Below, in pieces: positions 25,342 through 34,672 of a DNA stretch of 60,146 bases. The translations under genes and the position numbers were made by a program. The stretch comes from Halovenus rubra (GTDB lineage Archaea > Halobacteriota > Halobacteria > Halobacteriales > Haloarculaceae): positions 1 through 60,146 of the forward strand of contig NZ_JAODIY010000006.1 in the NCBI RefSeq assembly GCF_026586665.1, written 5' to 3'. Below the pieces are notes generated by a model. The model did not search any database. It had not been told where the DNA came from and worked only from the letters and a program-made list of their open reading frames with translations. Every line of letters begins with the position of its first letter. The stretch's first letter is position 1.

Positions 25342-27063
25342 CTACCTGTCTCCCGGTGCAGCCTCTGTCGGCGCGTTCTCTTCTAATAACTCCTCGTCAC
25401 CGTACTGTTCACGAAGGTCCATCTTCGAGAACTTGCCCGTGGCAGTTTTCGGAATCTCGTCGATATAATTGAAGCCGTCTGGAAGCCACCATTTTGGATA
25501 CTCACCGCGCAGCATCTTTTTTAACTCCTCGGTTAGACTCTCACGGTCTACCTCCTCTGAGACGACGACCATCGCGACTGGCCGTTCCTGCCATCGTTCG
25601 TGTGGCACACCGATGACTGCAGCTTCTGAGACCTTGTCGTGAGCCATGATTGCATTTTCGAGCTCTTGGGAAGATATCCACTCACCGCCGGATTTGATAA
25701 CGTCGTCAGCACGGTCAACAAGTTCGATATATCCATCTTCGTCGACTGTCACGATATCCCCGGTTCGGAGCCAGTCCCCTTCGAAATCTGCCTTGTTTGC
25801 TTCGGGCCGCTCGTGGTACTCTGTCGTTACCCACGGGCCACGGACGAGCAATTCACCGAACGCTTCGCCGTCCCACGAAACTTCCCTTCCGTCGTCGTCA
25901 ATGACTTTGAATTCTAGGCCGGGGACGATGATTCCCTGTTTTCCCCGCTTTTCGAGCTGGGTCTCGTATGGCGCGTCCTGTAAGTCATGTGTGAGATTAG
26001 CAACTGATCCAACTGGGGACATCTCGGTCATTCCCCACGCATGGACGACCGAAACATCAAACTCGTCAAACTGCTCGATGACAGCTTTCGGTGCCGCTGC
26101 CCCGCCAATAACGATAGAGTCAAGCGTCGAAAGGTCGCACTCATTTTCCTCCATGTACTCAAGCAGCCCCAGCCATACTGTTGGAACTCCTGCAGCAATA
26201 GTGACGCCTTCCTCCTCTATGAGGTGAGCAATATCTGCGGGTTCAGGTGCTGGCCCGGGAAAAACCTGCTTTGCTCCGGCGGCGGTGGCAGCAAACGGCA
26301 TCCCCCACGCGTTTACATGGAACATTGGCACAATTGGCATAACAACATCAGAATCTTGGATACCGAGTCCCTGTGGCGTCAACATTGCCATCGTATGACT
26401 CCACATCATCTGTTGTGTGTACTCCACACCCTTTGGCTTCCCAGTTGTCCCTGATGTGTAACACATCCCGGCCATATCATCCTGCGAGACGTTCGGCCAG
26501 TCGTATTCCGTCGGTTCGGCCTCGATGAACGACTCGTAATCGGTCAACGGCTCTAGTGGGAGGTCGGGAACAGTCGAACCGATTATAACGAACTGTTCGA
26601 CGCTCTCGAAGGCATCAGGGTCGTATGCTGACGCAAGCTTTTCGGCCAGCGATGGGTCGACAAAGAGGACCTTATCAGCGGCGTCTTCGACAATGTACTG
26701 GATATGGCTGTCCGGCAGTAGCGGGTTAATCGTGTGCAACTGTGCTCCCATATTTGGGACGCCAAAGTACGTCTCGAAATGTCGGTCGTGGTTCCAACAA
26801 AAGGTCCCAACCCGGTCGCTATGCTCAATACCGAGGCTGTCGAGGGCGTTAGCGAGCTGACGGGTTCTGTCTGTAAACTCGCTGTACGTGTATCGTTGTT
26901 TCCCCTCGTGCGTCCGAGCAACGATTTCACGATCTGGATAGATACTTTCTGCACGCCACGAGAACGATTCGAGTGTCTGCTGACATCCCTCCATGGTAAC
27001 AATGTTCACATCCTGTGGTATTAGTAGTTGCCAAAAGAGTGGTTCCACTGTCACGTCAGGCAT
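25342..27063 (-). CDS. Acyl-CoA synthetase (AMP-forming, long-chain type)
   Basis: A 573-residue ANL-superfamily ligase that activates a carboxylic acid, probably a medium- or long-chain fatty acid, through acyl-AMP to acyl-CoA. The P-loop YTSGTTGKPKGVEYT, the A5 motif HAWGMTEMSPVG, WLRTGDIVTVDEDGYIE with the key Asp, and the C-terminal Lys in PKTATGKFSKMDLR are all present. The chosen start (27063) is 28 bases after the histidine kinase stop, so it is the last gene of a three-gene operon with a binding lipoprotein and that kinase. An internal ATG at 26994 (MEGCQQTLESFSW) could also serve. The substrate was not determined. Confidence 0.88.
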   Translation of the reverse strand: MPDVTVEPLFWQLLIPQDVNIVTMEGCQQTLESFSWRAESIYPDREIVARTHEGKQRYTYSEFTDRTRQLANALDSLGIEHSDRVGTFCWNHDRHFETYFGVPNMGAQLHTINPLLPDSHIQYIVEDAADKVLFVDPSLAEKLASAYDPDAFESVEQFVIIGSTVPDLPLEPLTDYESFIEAEPTEYDWPNVSQDDMAGMCYTSGTTGKPKGVEYTQQMMWSHTMAMLTPQGLGIQDSDVVMPIVPMFHVNAWGMPFAATAAGAKQVFPGPAPEPADIAHLIEEEGVTIAAGVPTVWLGLLEYMEENECDLSTLDSIVIGGAAAPKAVIEQFDEFDVSVVHAWGMTEMSPVGSVANLTHDLQDAPYETQLEKRGKQGIIVPGLEFKVIDDDGREVSWDGEAFGELLVRGPWVTTEYHERPEANKADFEGDWLRTGDIVTVDEDGYIELVDRADDVIKSGGEWISSQELENAIMAHDKVSEAAVIGVPHERWQERPVAMVVVSEEVDRESLTEELKKMLRGEYPKWWLPDGFNYIDEIPKTATGKFSKMDLREQYGDEELLEENAPTEAAPGDR

Positions 27064-27091
27064 TCTCGTCAGAACACCTTTTGGGTCAAAA

Positions 27092-29044
27092 TCAGTACGT
27101 TGAGACGTTTGTGTGTAAGAAACGGACTGTTACCCGTGTTCCCCGTGGCTCGACACTGGTAAATTGGAGTTCTCCCTCAACGTGATCGACGAGCCACTTG
27201 ACAAGCCACAATCCTACACCACTCCCGTGTTCGAGCGCCGTTTCCTCCCCGCGATCCAAAACTGCAATTTCGGAGTCAGGAATACCCGGTCCGTTGTCTT
27301 CAACAATTAGCTCGACCCAGGTAACATCCTCGTCTGAAACAGTATGAAGGCGGATGTCGACGTGTGGCTCCCTGCTATCGTTGTGCTCAATTGCGTTTTC
27401 GATCAAGTTATTGATAACAAAATCCATGCCGTTTCCAACTTTTGCGTACGTTTTAAACGAGAGCGTCGCAGATATCGTAGCTTCGGGATACTCATCACGA
27501 TGGTACTTGACGCTTTCTTTCACTACCATTCCAACATCTACGGATGAGAGGTTTTCAGGGTCCGTTCCAACGATTTGCTCAAGATATTTTGATTTTTTCA
27601 CCTTTCGTAACAACCGTTCGGATGTCGTGACGATCTTTTCAAACTCAGTTTCGTGTTCTGGCGGGACATCATCTGAGACACTCTGTGTATACAGTAATAT
27701 ACTCGTCAGACTGTTCCGAAGGTTGTGACGCAACAGTCTGTTTAGGACCGAGATGATAACTTGTTGCTGTTGCAGTTCTTCGTTACTGTTGCTGAGTCGT
27801 TTGCGCATTCGCTCTTCAGCACGGATTGCCAGTGATAGTTCGGTTATCCGCTCCTCAAGCGAGTCGCGCATGCTATCGAACCCATCGTACAGTTGGCCAA
27901 TTTCGTCTTTACGACTTGTTGAGAAATCGACATCGAGATTCCCATCTTCAACTTCCTTGACCTGTTCTGCGAGTCGATTAATCGAGTAGACGGTTCCGCC
28001 TGCAATCGCGATACCAATGACTGCGAGCCCAACAAGTGAGACAAGGATCATCTGAATGAGGTTCGTAATGATATTTGACCGAATGAGATAGACATCATCT
28101 TCTGGCGCATACGTCACAACAGTCCACCCAGTATTTGTCATCGTAGAGTAGGCGGCGACGTAATCTTGCTCAAGCGACGCCTGATTTGGCACGTCCCGCA
28201 TAAACCCGGAACGATCAGTAAGTATAGCGGATACATTGTCGGTACTACTCTCCTCTGCGTACCGTCTCCCAACGTACTGGTCGCCCCTTGTGTCCATTAT
28301 GATTCTGTCATCGTCATCGATGACGGTAATGAACTGGTCCTCTCGCTGCTCTGTGACACGGTTGAGTCGAGTCTGAGCACGGGTTACTGCGACAATAGCT
28401 CGTTCAGGACGCTCTGGAATGGGCGCAACGAATGCAATAGCGGGCACACCCTCATCACGGTATGCCTTAGAAATGAATACATCAGAGAAATTCTCGAACG
28501 AGAGATTCTGTATCCACGGAACTTTTTGTAACCATGGTGTTTCTTCTTTGAACAGGACGGTTCCCTCCTTGCGTCTCTCATTGCTGGCCACTATTTCTGT
28601 CGAGGTGGTATTCAGCAGATAGACCAACCGGACATCTTCTGGCACATTATCTGGCTCCTGTTTTGGTGAGATAGTGTTGTCGGCTTCCTGTTGCAATGAG
28701 ATTGCAATCGGTTCGGTGTTGTTACTTTGCATTACCCCCGTTTTCGAAAGGCTGTTGAGCCACCGTGAACGTTGTTCTCTCCATCTTTGCAACTCTTCGG
28801 TTTGTCTGCCTACATCGCTCAGCAGTTGCTCTGAGACCTGGTTGTTGAGTGTTTCCGTTGTCTCGTTAATCGTGAAAACCCCGGCGACTGAGATTAAGAG
28901 AAAGACGAACAAAAGCGCAACCCCGAATTTCAGAACATAGTTCTGTCGAACAACCTCTGGAAGCAGCCTTCTGAGCCCGGACACGATTTTCCCAGTCGGT
29001 AGACCAGCTTTAGAGGATTCGTCATCTTCGGTACTGCCGGTCAT
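27092..29044 (-). CDS. Histidine kinase with extracellular dCache-like sensor, HAMP, HisKA, HATPase
   Basis: The 650-residue protein has a cytoplasmic N-terminus, a transmembrane helix at about 38-58 (YVLKFGVALLFVFLLISVAG), a large outside domain (about 60-335) of the dCache kind, a second helix at about 340-360, and a HAMP domain (about 365-415, NRLAEQVKEVEDGNLDVDFS). The H-box is LRHNLRNSLTSI; the ATP site has NNLIENAIEHN, VEDNGPGI and GSGVGLWL. A binding lipoprotein gene ends 40 bases upstream and an acyl-CoA ligase starts 28 bases downstream, all on one strand. The dCache domain probably reads an external ligand, perhaps via the binding protein. Confidence 0.87.
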   Translation of the reverse strand: MTGSTEDDESSKAGLPTGKIVSGLRRLLPEVVRQNYVLKFGVALLFVFLLISVAGVFTINETTETLNNQVSEQLLSDVGRQTEELQRWREQRSRWLNSLSKTGVMQSNNTEPIAISLQQEADNTISPKQEPDNVPEDVRLVYLLNTTSTEIVASNERRKEGTVLFKEETPWLQKVPWIQNLSFENFSDVFISKAYRDEGVPAIAFVAPIPERPERAIVAVTRAQTRLNRVTEQREDQFITVIDDDDRIIMDTRGDQYVGRRYAEESSTDNVSAILTDRSGFMRDVPNQASLEQDYVAAYSTMTNTGWTVVTYAPEDDVYLIRSNIITNLIQMILVSLVGLAVIGIAIAGGTVYSINRLAEQVKEVEDGNLDVDFSTSRKDEIGQLYDGFDSMRDSLEERITELSLAIRAEERMRKRLSNSNEELQQQQVIISVLNRLLRHNLRNSLTSILLYTQSVSDDVPPEHETEFEKIVTTSERLLRKVKKSKYLEQIVGTDPENLSSVDVGMVVKESVKYHRDEYPEATISATLSFKTYAKVGNGMDFVINNLIENAIEHNDSREPHVDIRLHTVSDEDVTWVELIVEDNGPGIPDSEIAVLDRGEETALEHGSGVGLWLVKWLVDHVEGELQFTSVEPRGTRVTVRFLHTNVSTY

Positions 29045-29084
29045 GTGTCTGCTCTCTCTGTTTTACTCTCTCGTATCGATTCTG

Positions 29085-30299
29085 TCACGCATTTTGTATG
29101 GTCTCCCATCCGTTTTGATATGCTGTCGTGGTGTCGCCGACGTGTTCAATGAATTCGAGATTCTCCCGAAGATAATCAGGCGGATAAACTCCCGGATCAT
29201 CTAATAGTTCCGGCAGCACCTCCGTTTTTGCCTCTTCGTTGGGCGTCGCGTAAAATGAAAAGTTAGTATTCCGCGCTGAGATTGTCTTGTTTAGCGAATA
29301 ATCGATAAATGTTAACGCCGCATTTGGATGCTGGGCCTTTTTGCTTATTGCCAGCGAATCTACCCACTTTACTCCACCCTCTCTTGGAATACGGTATCTA
29401 ATTGGAGAGCTCCCGTCCTCGTAGAGCTGCTTTCGGGCCGTAATGGCGTCACCAGAGAATGTGTGTACTGGGGTTGCCTGCTCGTTGATGAGGGTCTGGG
29501 TGAATCCAGACTCAGCGTATGAATTGGCTAGTTCTTTCTGTCTGACTAGTATCTCAGTCGCTTCGGCAATTTCTTGTTCATCAGTTGAGTTCAATGAGTA
29601 TCCGAGTCGTTTGAGTGCAGCTGCATACAGCTCACGAGGGAGCTTGAGCAGTTGAATCTGCTTGGCAAACCGTTTGTCCCATAAGGCGTCCCAGCTTCCA
29701 GTGATATCTAACTCATCTATTGGTTTGTTAACAAGGTTCTCATGCCACGCGATTCCGGTTGTTCCCCACAGTGAGGGAACGGAGTAACGTTGACTCCCGA
29801 TATCATAGGGTGCATCACTGATCCAGCGAGTATCGAGGTTGAACCAGTTCGTGAGCCGATTGACCTCAATCGGTTGTAACAGCTCCTCGTCGATCATTCG
29901 AGAGACCATCCAGCTACTTGGGACGATAATATCCCACATATCCAGCCCATCTTTAGCTAGTATCTGGTAGAGCTCCTCGTTGCTTCTGTAGTATCTGCTC
30001 GTGACCGACACATCGTACGCTACCTCAAAATCCCGAATCGTGTTTGGATGCCAGTACTCCGTCCACACCAACAAGTTCAGCTCCGATTCGATATCGTCTT
30101 TTGGCTCCGGTAACCCGAGATCTCGTCTGAATTGCTCATTACCAACTGGTTCAATTGCGCTCGTTACCCCGCTTCCTCCACCGCCTCCAAGGCACCCCCC
30201 CAACCCAACTGTACTACCTGTACAGAGGACTGTCGCACAGAACGAACGCCTGTCACAGCTTCTGTTGTCCCGCCCCAGCCTCGGTGCCCTGTTCCCCAT
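29085..30299 (-). CDS. PotD-like substrate-binding lipoprotein (spermidine/putrescine type)
   Basis: The 404-residue precursor has a Tat signal (CDRRSFCATVLCTGSTVGLG then GC), so it is exported folded and lipid-anchored at the Cys of GLGGC. The mature part is a type II binding protein: LNLLVWTEYWHPNTIRDFEV, then DMWDIIVPSSWMVSRMIDEE, and the hinge region VPSLWGTTGIAWHENLV, all typical of the polyamine-binding PotD/PotF family. No permease or ATPase gene is near; the next gene on the strand is a histidine kinase 40 bases away. It may therefore present a ligand to the kinase rather than to a transporter. A possible operator and TATA lie at 30325-30349. Confidence 0.8.
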   Translation of the reverse strand: MGNRAPRLGRDNRSCDRRSFCATVLCTGSTVGLGGCLGGGGGSGVTSAIEPVGNEQFRRDLGLPEPKDDIESELNLLVWTEYWHPNTIRDFEVAYDVSVTSRYYRSNEELYQILAKDGLDMWDIIVPSSWMVSRMIDEELLQPIEVNRLTNWFNLDTRWISDAPYDIGSQRYSVPSLWGTTGIAWHENLVNKPIDELDITGSWDALWDKRFAKQIQLLKLPRELYAAALKRLGYSLNSTDEQEIAEATEILVRQKELANSYAESGFTQTLINEQATPVHTFSGDAITARKQLYEDGSSPIRYRIPREGGVKWVDSLAISKKAQHPNAALTFIDYSLNKTISARNTNFSFYATPNEEAKTEVLPELLDDPGVYPPDYLRENLEFIEHVGDTTTAYQNGWETIQNA

Positions 30300-30333
30300 T
30301 CTCTACCAGTAAGTACGTTCTACTAATAAAGTA

Positions 30334-30349
30334 TTATGTTAACACATAA
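30334..30349 (-). promoter_or_regulatory. Inverted repeat upstream of the binding lipoprotein gene
   Basis: TTATGTTAACACATAA has 6-base arms (TTATGT/ACATAA) around TAAC. It sits just upstream of a TATA-like ACTTTATTA about 30 bases before the ATG. This is a candidate operator; the regulator is unknown. Confidence 0.35.
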
Positions 30350-30444
30350 CAAATTATCTGTCTATACATAGAATAGGCTGGTAACTCCGGCACCACGGGT
30401 CTTCGAACATATAGTATCTCACACGGAACGCACGAGATTTTCTG

Positions 30445-31020
30445 TTGAGGCGTCGACCTCTTGTTTCCCAGTCACGTAACGACACGTTCCGCTGTTTCCA
30501 ATCGGGGTTGTGTGAGGCTATCGACGCGCCGATATCTGATTGCCTCCACCGGATTGGCGACCAAACCGCAGAGCGGACTCTGTTGATTATTACAGCTGAC
30601 CACGGCCATATAAACACAGACCCAAACCGAAACATCGGCCTTTCGGCGAACTCGACAATGATGGCGAATCTCAAAGAACACGCGAATAGGACGCCTGTCA
30701 GGATGGTCGCCAGCCCGCGTAACGTGCATCTCCATCTTCGTGAGGGGACAGTATCCGAAACGCGACAGGCGCTATCAGACTATGACGCTCAGAGATTTAC
30801 CCGGAAAGAAGCATTCGACCGCGGCCTGTTCGGTGATTGGCCCGTAACTGATCGATTTTGTAGGCGGTGTGGCGACCTGGTTGTCACTCACCGTGATTTG
30901 GGAATGTGGGTTGGTGATATTGAGCCAGATTAACGGTCTCTGGTCGGAATGCACGGTAGGCTCAGTCCAGCAGAAATGCACGTTCCGTTCACAGCGGCCC
31001 GTCTCTCAGAGCTGGTGTAA
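30445..31020 (+). pseudogene. C-terminal part of an alkaline-phosphatase-superfamily phosphodiesterase, broken by an in-frame stop
   Basis: The frame carries the family metal site LIITADHGHINTDP and then MVASPRNVHLHLREGTV, CGDLVVTHRDLGMW and GDIEPD. A TAA (30931-30933) stops it there, but the same frame goes on as RSLVGMHGRLSPAEMHVPFT and AARLSELV to a second TAA at 31018-31020. The homologous family continues through this point without a stop. The N-terminal half with the nucleophile is missing: upstream of about 30440 the frame is closed by stops at 30382-30384 and 30412-30414. So the gene has both a 5' deletion and a nonsense change (probably from TAC or TAT). Confidence 0.75.
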
Positions 31021-31181
31021 CAGACTTTCTCTCACTACTTTGACTGTTTTCTGTGATTATATCTGTCCTAACAGGTCTTCTCTTAGATGTTGCACCGCCA
31101 TAATATGGCTGTGACTGGTTCCAGAACACGCTCATAGAGACAATACGCTTGGACGATCTTTCCAAACGACTAGGTATCGGC

Positions 31182-32501
31182 TTAGATATTTCCGTTGATA
31201 ATATCTGCGACACGTTGACGGTCAAATAGCCGTTCTTCAGCAGGTATCTCGCCGAACCCATGCCACTTACCGTACTCTTCGGGATGCAACTGTTTTGCGA
31301 GCATCTCAGTCTGGAAGAGGTTGATTATTGGCCCCTGTGAGCCGGTTCCGCCCGGATAGAGATGGTCGTCTTGTACTGCCTTAACCTGTTTTGTGACTTC
31401 GTTCTTTTTTATTACATCAATCGTCTTTTCGTAGGCACCGGCGTTTCCGTAGACGTTCTCTCCACCAAACGAGTTCACCGCTTCGTCGAAAATAATCACA
31501 TCGGGATTGATATCGAGCAACTCTTCGAAACCGGCCTTCATACCGTAATGACCGCCTTTCACATACTTATCCTCGAAGGCATCGATTACACTCAGATGAC
31601 CGTACTCTCTGTGTTCGTGTGTCTTCTCGTTTGCAGGCTTTGGATTATTCACCCCGAAAAAGCCGCGATTTTCTGGATTCGTGAATGCGTCGACAGATGC
31701 GATAGACGGCCGCTCCGATTCTGGCGGGAGTCGTGAAGTTATATCGTCTATTGTCGACTCGTACAGGTCAACCATCGCCGCTGCTCGCTCTTGTTCACCG
31801 AAGAGTCTCCCGTACCGCTCGACGAATTCAGGGATATCGTAGTACCCATACTCTTTTTTGTTTGGCCATACTGCCCAGTCGGGTGCACGCTTCGAACGGC
31901 TCTCGTTACCGAAAAATGGGGCAATGTCTTCAGCAAGTTTTGAGACCGTTTCCGTGTCTGAGCCATACCAGTTAATGAAGCGGTTTGGATCGACTGCCAG
32001 TAAGTCTGGGTCGAGGTCATACACCAACTCTTCGTTGATCCGGTAGCTTTTCGAGACCGTTGCAGGGATCTCGGTCGTGTCCCGTGGAGAGACGTTAGGC
32101 AACAACTCGTAGAATCCTTGGTACCAGAAGCCGGGCCGAGACATACCGACAACTCTGTTGGCTTGGCCAAGAGCCATGAGAACATCCCCGACAAAGCCCC
32201 AGCCCCCTACCACAGTCTCCGGTATTTCTTCGAACGAGAGCTCTCCGACCGGCGCCATCGAGGCAGCGTAGCTAGTGTCTTCTTGGGATGTTTGGGACGT
32301 AGGATTTGTCTCTTCGTTACTGTTTGTCTCTGTCGTTGTTTCTGTTTGAGTGGTTGACTGCGACGAACCCTCAGTATCGGAATCATCGTCTCCACCACCG
32401 CCGACACAGCCCGCAAGGAGACTCCCTGCAGCAACCATTCCACCGTACCTGACGAAGCTTCGACGTGTGGACTCACTACAGTCATTGTGTCGTCTGACCA
32501 T
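31182..32501 (-). CDS. Iron-type (cobalamin/siderophore family) substrate-binding lipoprotein
   Basis: A 439-residue precursor. The signal has twin Arg (STRRSFVRYGGMVAAGSLLA then GC) and a lipobox, followed by a Gly/Asp/Thr-rich tether to about residue 85. The body is a class III binding protein (BtuF/FhuD/TroA fold): VVGGWGFVGDVLMALGQANR, LVYDLDPDLLAVDPNRFINW and LLDINPDVIIFDEA match the family. The promoter has two DtxR-like boxes around its TATA box, so iron control is likely. No permease or ATPase gene is adjacent. A relative, cut by the window edge, lies at 59503-60146 with the same C-terminal DRxRVAxIING motif. Confidence 0.85.
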   Translation of the reverse strand: MVRRHNDCSESTRRSFVRYGGMVAAGSLLAGCVGGGGDDDSDTEGSSQSTTQTETTTETNSNEETNPTSQTSQEDTSYAASMAPVGELSFEEIPETVVGGWGFVGDVLMALGQANRVVGMSRPGFWYQGFYELLPNVSPRDTTEIPATVSKSYRINEELVYDLDPDLLAVDPNRFINWYGSDTETVSKLAEDIAPFFGNESRSKRAPDWAVWPNKKEYGYYDIPEFVERYGRLFGEQERAAAMVDLYESTIDDITSRLPPESERPSIASVDAFTNPENRGFFGVNNPKPANEKTHEHREYGHLSVIDAFEDKYVKGGHYGMKAGFEELLDINPDVIIFDEAVNSFGGENVYGNAGAYEKTIDVIKKNEVTKQVKAVQDDHLYPGGTGSQGPIINLFQTEMLAKQLHPEEYGKWHGFGEIPAEERLFDRQRVADIINGNI

Positions 32502-32504
32502 GTT

Positions 32505-32557
32505 TTTTAGGTTTCCCTAAAAGTATAAAACTGCTACGTTTTTTAGGCAGGCCAAAA
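32505..32557 (-). promoter_or_regulatory. TATA box flanked by two DtxR/SirR-like metal boxes
   Basis: TTTTAGGTTTCCCTAAAA at 32505-32522 is a near-perfect inverted repeat with the TTAGG...CCTAA core of DtxR-family operators. It lies between the TATA element (AGTATAAAAC, 32522-32531) and the ATG at 32499-32501. A second, weaker copy (TTTTAGGCAGGCCAAAA) is at 32541-32557, just upstream of the TATA box on the minus strand. A metal-loaded repressor sitting on either box would block the TATA region. The rest of the 295-base spacer to 32796 shows nothing else. Confidence 0.7.
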
Positions 32558-32796
32558 ATAGCGAGAGTCTAACACGCTGGTATGGTAAACAGCTGTTGAC
32601 TGACGAAAAAAGCTAACTCCGTCTGTCGAACTAAAGGAGACAGACAAGCCATCGCCTGCTGGAATAGCTATTGATAGAAAGTGAGGGTTCTCTGTTTCGG
32701 ACGCGCTTGCCAGACGTTTACGACATTTAGTCGGTTCCTCACGTAAGACACAGACAATCGTGTTGAGTGAGGCTAGTCCATCTGATGTCTGTGGAT

Positions 32797-34380
32797 CTAC
32801 TTCTCGGTTATTGTTGCTCCATTGACGTCAAATTCGGACAGCTGACCCTCCAATTCATCAGCCTGTTCGACGAGAGCTGTTAAGTTGGTGGTTATCTCTG
32901 TAATCGACGATGTCTGCTCTTCGGCGGCCGCCGAAACGTTTTCTGCGCGGTCTGCGGTTGTTTGACTAATATCGGCCACATCATCGACTCGTGACACAAC
33001 CCGTTCAGCGGTGTCTGCCTGGTCTTCCATCGCTTGGCTAATCTCTTGGATTCCGTTGTTTGTCTCTTCAATATTGGTTGTCACTTCAGAGAAGGCGTCG
33101 ACAGTCTCATCAACTGCGTCGGTTGCCTGGTCGACGCGACTCTCGGCTAGCATAATTTCGTCGACAGTCGTTTCGGTCTGTGATTTAACTGTCTCGATGA
33201 GACTTGCAATATCTTCAGCAGAATTCTGTGTCTCCTCGGCAAGCTGCTTGACCTCGTCAGCAACAACGGCAAAACCATCACCACTCTGTCCACCTTCACC
33301 GCCAGCCCGTGCGGCTTCGATATTTGCATTCAGTGCGAGCATGTTTGTCTGCTCGGCGATATCACTGATCAACTCCACAATATCGTCGATTTCGATCATC
33401 AACTCGTTTAAATCTTCGACGTTGCTGACCGTCGTCTGCATCGTCTGTTGGACCGACTGAATACCCTCGATGGCTTCTTGGGCTGTTTGTTCGCCGCTTT
33501 CTGTGATCTCTGTTGTCTCACTGGCTGTCTCGGCGACGCTCTGGGCTGTCGCAGCCACTTCTTCGATTGTCGCCGAATGATTGTCCATCTCCTCTGCCAC
33601 ATCCTCAAGACTCTCTCGTTGTGATGCAGTCCCTGCGGCAATCTCTTGCACCGAATCACTTACTGTTTCACTGGCTTTCTTGACCTCGTTTGTGCCGGAG
33701 CTTGCCTCTTCACTTGCTGTCGCAACCTCTCCAGAGAAGGCTTGGATTTCGGCAACAGTCTCTTCCATCGTCTCCAGCATGTCGTTCACGACGACAGTCA
33801 CTTGGTCCATCGCCTCGTTGTCTGTCGTTGACTCGACGCGTACAGTCAAATCCCCGTTTGCTGCATGCTGGAGTGTGTTGCCGGCCTCCACTGCCTGTTT
33901 TTCGAGTTCTTCGGCGAGCTGTTCAATCTCATCTTCTCGCTCTCGTGCACGTTGTTTCGCTTTTTCAGCCTCAGCTTTCTGTTCTTCTGCCTGTTCTTTG
34001 GCACGTTCTGCCTCCTCCCGCTTTTTTTCTGCCTCCTCCCGTTTCTGCGCACGCTCCGCAACTATCCCTTGCATGTCCTCGACAATCGCAAGCGTCGCTG
34101 TCCCTCCAATTGCAAACACTCCGACGGTCGTCGTCATTAACGGTCCTGTTGCAAGATCGAATATCTCTGTTGCCACACCAGCTTTTTCAAGCATAAGGCT
34201 GACAGTCCATGTCGCTCCCAACAGTGAAGCGAAGCTAAACGCCATCCAGAATGCTGCCTCGGCTTCGCTATCGCGGTAGTTTTTGTATCCGAGCAGTGCT
34301 GCGCCGAGGAATCCAAACGCTCCGATTCCATCTCCTATCGGAGCAATTACTGAATCGACAAACGACGCCACGTCAACCAT
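32797..34380 (-). CDS. Methyl-accepting transducer (Htr-type) with short membrane N-terminus
   Basis: The 527-residue protein starts with three hydrophobic segments (about residues 16-34, 43-65 and 76-100). A long charged coiled coil follows (Glu/Lys/Ala heptads, about 105-165), then a HAMP-like stretch (HAANGDLTVRVESTTDNEA) and an MCP signalling domain. The hairpin tip that contacts CheA/CheW is DIAEQTNMLALNANIEAARA. There is no large outside sensor domain. The start at 34380 has a GGTGGT Shine-Dalgarno 5 bases ahead and overlaps the stop of the small membrane gene by 8 bases; 34392 is an alternative. The tight coupling suggests that the small membrane protein is its sensor partner. Confidence 0.87.
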   Translation of the reverse strand: MVDVASFVDSVIAPIGDGIGAFGFLGAALLGYKNYRDSEAEAAFWMAFSFASLLGATWTVSLMLEKAGVATEIFDLATGPLMTTTVGVFAIGGTATLAIVEDMQGIVAERAQKREEAEKKREEAERAKEQAEEQKAEAEKAKQRAREREDEIEQLAEELEKQAVEAGNTLQHAANGDLTVRVESTTDNEAMDQVTVVVNDMLETMEETVAEIQAFSGEVATASEEASSGTNEVKKASETVSDSVQEIAAGTASQRESLEDVAEEMDNHSATIEEVAATAQSVAETASETTEITESGEQTAQEAIEGIQSVQQTMQTTVSNVEDLNELMIEIDDIVELISDIAEQTNMLALNANIEAARAGGEGGQSGDGFAVVADEVKQLAEETQNSAEDIASLIETVKSQTETTVDEIMLAESRVDQATDAVDETVDAFSEVTTNIEETNNGIQEISQAMEDQADTAERVVSRVDDVADISQTTADRAENVSAAAEEQTSSITEITTNLTALVEQADELEGQLSEFDVNGATITEK

Positions 34381-34672
34381 GCTGACCACCATCTCCGTGC
34401 TGGTTCACGATACGTTGTCGTCGCTGATATGCCGCATACAGAAAGACTACTCCTGCAAAGCCGATTCCAACAACGTGTTCGGTCATGTTCAGAACGACTG
34501 GGAGAACGACACCCTCTACGTTAGTGGCTAGTATCCCGACGACCAGCAGTAAGTACCCTGCTGTAAACCATTTTGTGTCTTCCTTGTATTGGCTCAGGAC
34601 TGGTACCAGCCCCAAGACTGACACGACCATTCCGACGAATTCCAAAACGGCGAATGGGCCAATTTCAGCCAT
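34373..34672 (-). CDS. Small membrane protein coupled to the transducer
   Basis: The 99-residue protein (MAEIGPFAVLEFVGMVVSVL on) has three hydrophobic segments at about 6-24, 36-56 and 66-86 and ends QRRQRIVNQHGDGGQHG. Its stop overlaps the start of the transducer gene, so both are made from one mRNA. TATTAATAATA about 30 bases upstream (34693-34703) serves as promoter. No family was recognised. By position it could be a membrane sensor or an assembly partner for the transducer. Confidence 0.7.
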   Translation of the reverse strand: MAEIGPFAVLEFVGMVVSVLGLVPVLSQYKEDTKWFTAGYLLLVVGILATNVEGVVLPVVLNMTEHVVGIGFAGVVFLYAAYQRRQRIVNQHGDGGQHG

